DNA of 23,393 nt from OMIS01 sp964443885. Lineage in GTDB: Bacteria > Patescibacteriota > Microgenomatia > UBA1400 > PJMF01. Positions 23,021 to 23,393 of the stretch are shown in pieces. The notes below the pieces were generated by a model. That model saw only the letters and a list, made by a program, of their open reading frames with translations. It had not been told where the DNA came from and did not search any database. Made by a program: the position numbers and the translations under genes. How positions within the stretch are numbered: the stretch's first letter is position 1; the number at the start of each line of letters is the position of its first letter. The stretch lies in the NCBI GenBank assembly GCA_964443885.1, contig CAYUES010000012.1, positions 1 through 23,393 of the forward strand. Direction: 5' to 3'.

Positions 23021-23393
23021 ATGAAGAAGTATCTACTTGTAGCTGGGTTAATCGTACTTGGGTTTTCAGCGATTATTCCAAGGTATTTGACCAGACAACA
23101 AGACACTCCAAAACCCATAGAACCACCTTCACTTACAGATAGCAATCCTATTCAGGAGCTAGATTTCCCACCAGGACTTGAAGTTCCCACCATTGATGCG
23201 TTGCGTAGCAGTACTTTTTCCAATGAGCCAGTAGTGATTGAAGAAACTCTTGCTGCAGGTTCAAACTACGATCGCTACATTGCTTCGTATCGATCTGAGG
23301 GCTTTACAATATATGGTTTGCTAACAATCCCACGCGGACAGAAAACTGAGTCTGGCTGGACTGTAATTTTCTTCTATCATGGATATATTCCAC
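23021..23393 (+). CDS. Membrane-anchored alpha/beta hydrolase, 3' truncated by window edge
   Basis: The frame starts at ATG 23021 and is open to the end of the window, giving 124 residues. MKKYLLVAGLIVLGFSAIIP forms an N-terminal anchor or signal. A proline-rich linker follows to about residue 55, then YRSEGFTIYGLLTIPRG and TVIFFYHGYIP. That pattern, a strand pair with EGxxIxGLLxxP followed by the strand before the HGY oxyanion turn, is typical of prolyl-oligopeptidase/dienelactone-hydrolase-like alpha/beta hydrolases (S9 or acetyl-esterase type). The catalytic Ser, Asp and His lie beyond the window, so activity and substrate cannot be judged. Location outside the cytoplasmic membrane is inferred from the anchor. 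Confidence 0.75.
   Translation, partial: MKKYLLVAGLIVLGFSAIIPRYLTRQQDTPKPIEPPSLTDSNPIQELDFPPGLEVPTIDALRSSTFSNEPVVIEETLAAGSNYDRYIASYRSEGFTIYGLLTIPRGQKTESGWTVIFFYHGYIP

Noticed and set aside
1..23393. CRISPR array, insertion sequence, prophage or integrase
   Set aside because: No regularly spaced repeats, transposase or recombinase motifs, or terminal inverted repeats were seen; the lone tRNA gene has no adjacent integrase or repeated tRNA fragment.

Overview
The window is a gene-dense, moderately AT-rich stretch of bacterial chromosome. It carries about 25 protein genes, one tRNA, no rRNA, and no recognisable insertion sequence, integrase, phage gene or CRISPR array. TGA acts as a stop in at least three genes (GT87, ung, mutL), so the standard bacterial code applies. 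The gene mix is small repair enzymes, several multi-spanning GT-C glycosyltransferases, TIGR04325 and FkbM methyltransferases, a membrane-anchored cupredoxin and CAP-domain proteins, with very short spacers and little Shine-Dalgarno use. This fits a small-genome uncultivated bacterium of the Patescibacteria/CPR type. That placement is my inference from gene content; no marker gene here proves it.

Layout. 1-3034 (+): the 3' part of an ABC exporter ATPase, its ABC-2 permease, an AlkA/HhH-GPD DNA glycosylase and a NagB-like deaminase. 3135-3783 (+): a TspO/MBR protein and a class II tRNA-Ser with an unusual ACU anticodon. 3835-5361 (-): a GT-C type membrane protein. 5511-8862 (+): a close-packed run of TIGR04325 methyltransferase, GIY-YIG protein, GT87 glycosyltransferase, a stand-alone polynucleotide 3'-phosphatase (T4 Pnkp-like HAD) and uracil-DNA glycosylase. 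8868-10903 (-): a PMT-like glycosyltransferase and a cupredoxin, separated by a terminator. 14744-11042 (-): a secreted helical protein, a lipoprotein, a tandem-CAP protein, a Nudix hydrolase and an RsmB/NOP RNA methyltransferase. 14833-17322: CapA-like protein (+), a small membrane protein (-), a membrane-anchored helical protein (+) and RadC (+). 22928-17289 (-): FkbM methyltransferase, MsrA, MutS and MutL. 23021 to the end (+): the beginning of a membrane-anchored alpha/beta hydrolase.

Two themes link the genes. The first is genome maintenance: AlkA, Ung, a 3'-phosphatase, MutS, an endonuclease-type MutL, RadC, a MutT-like Nudix protein and MsrA together cover base excision, end cleaning, mismatch repair and oxidative damage. 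The second is the cell envelope: three GT-C enzymes, two methyltransferase families linked to surface glycans, CapA, a lipoprotein, CAP proteins and a cupredoxin.

The most notable non-coding signals are a repeated arrangement in which a -10-like hexamer lies only 5-9 bases before the start codon, implying leaderless or near-leaderless mRNAs, and the ACU anticodon of the serine tRNA. No intergenic stretch exceeds about 300 bases. I see no convincing new defence or mobile system. The least understood unit is the three-gene secreted/lipoprotein/tandem-CAP cassette.
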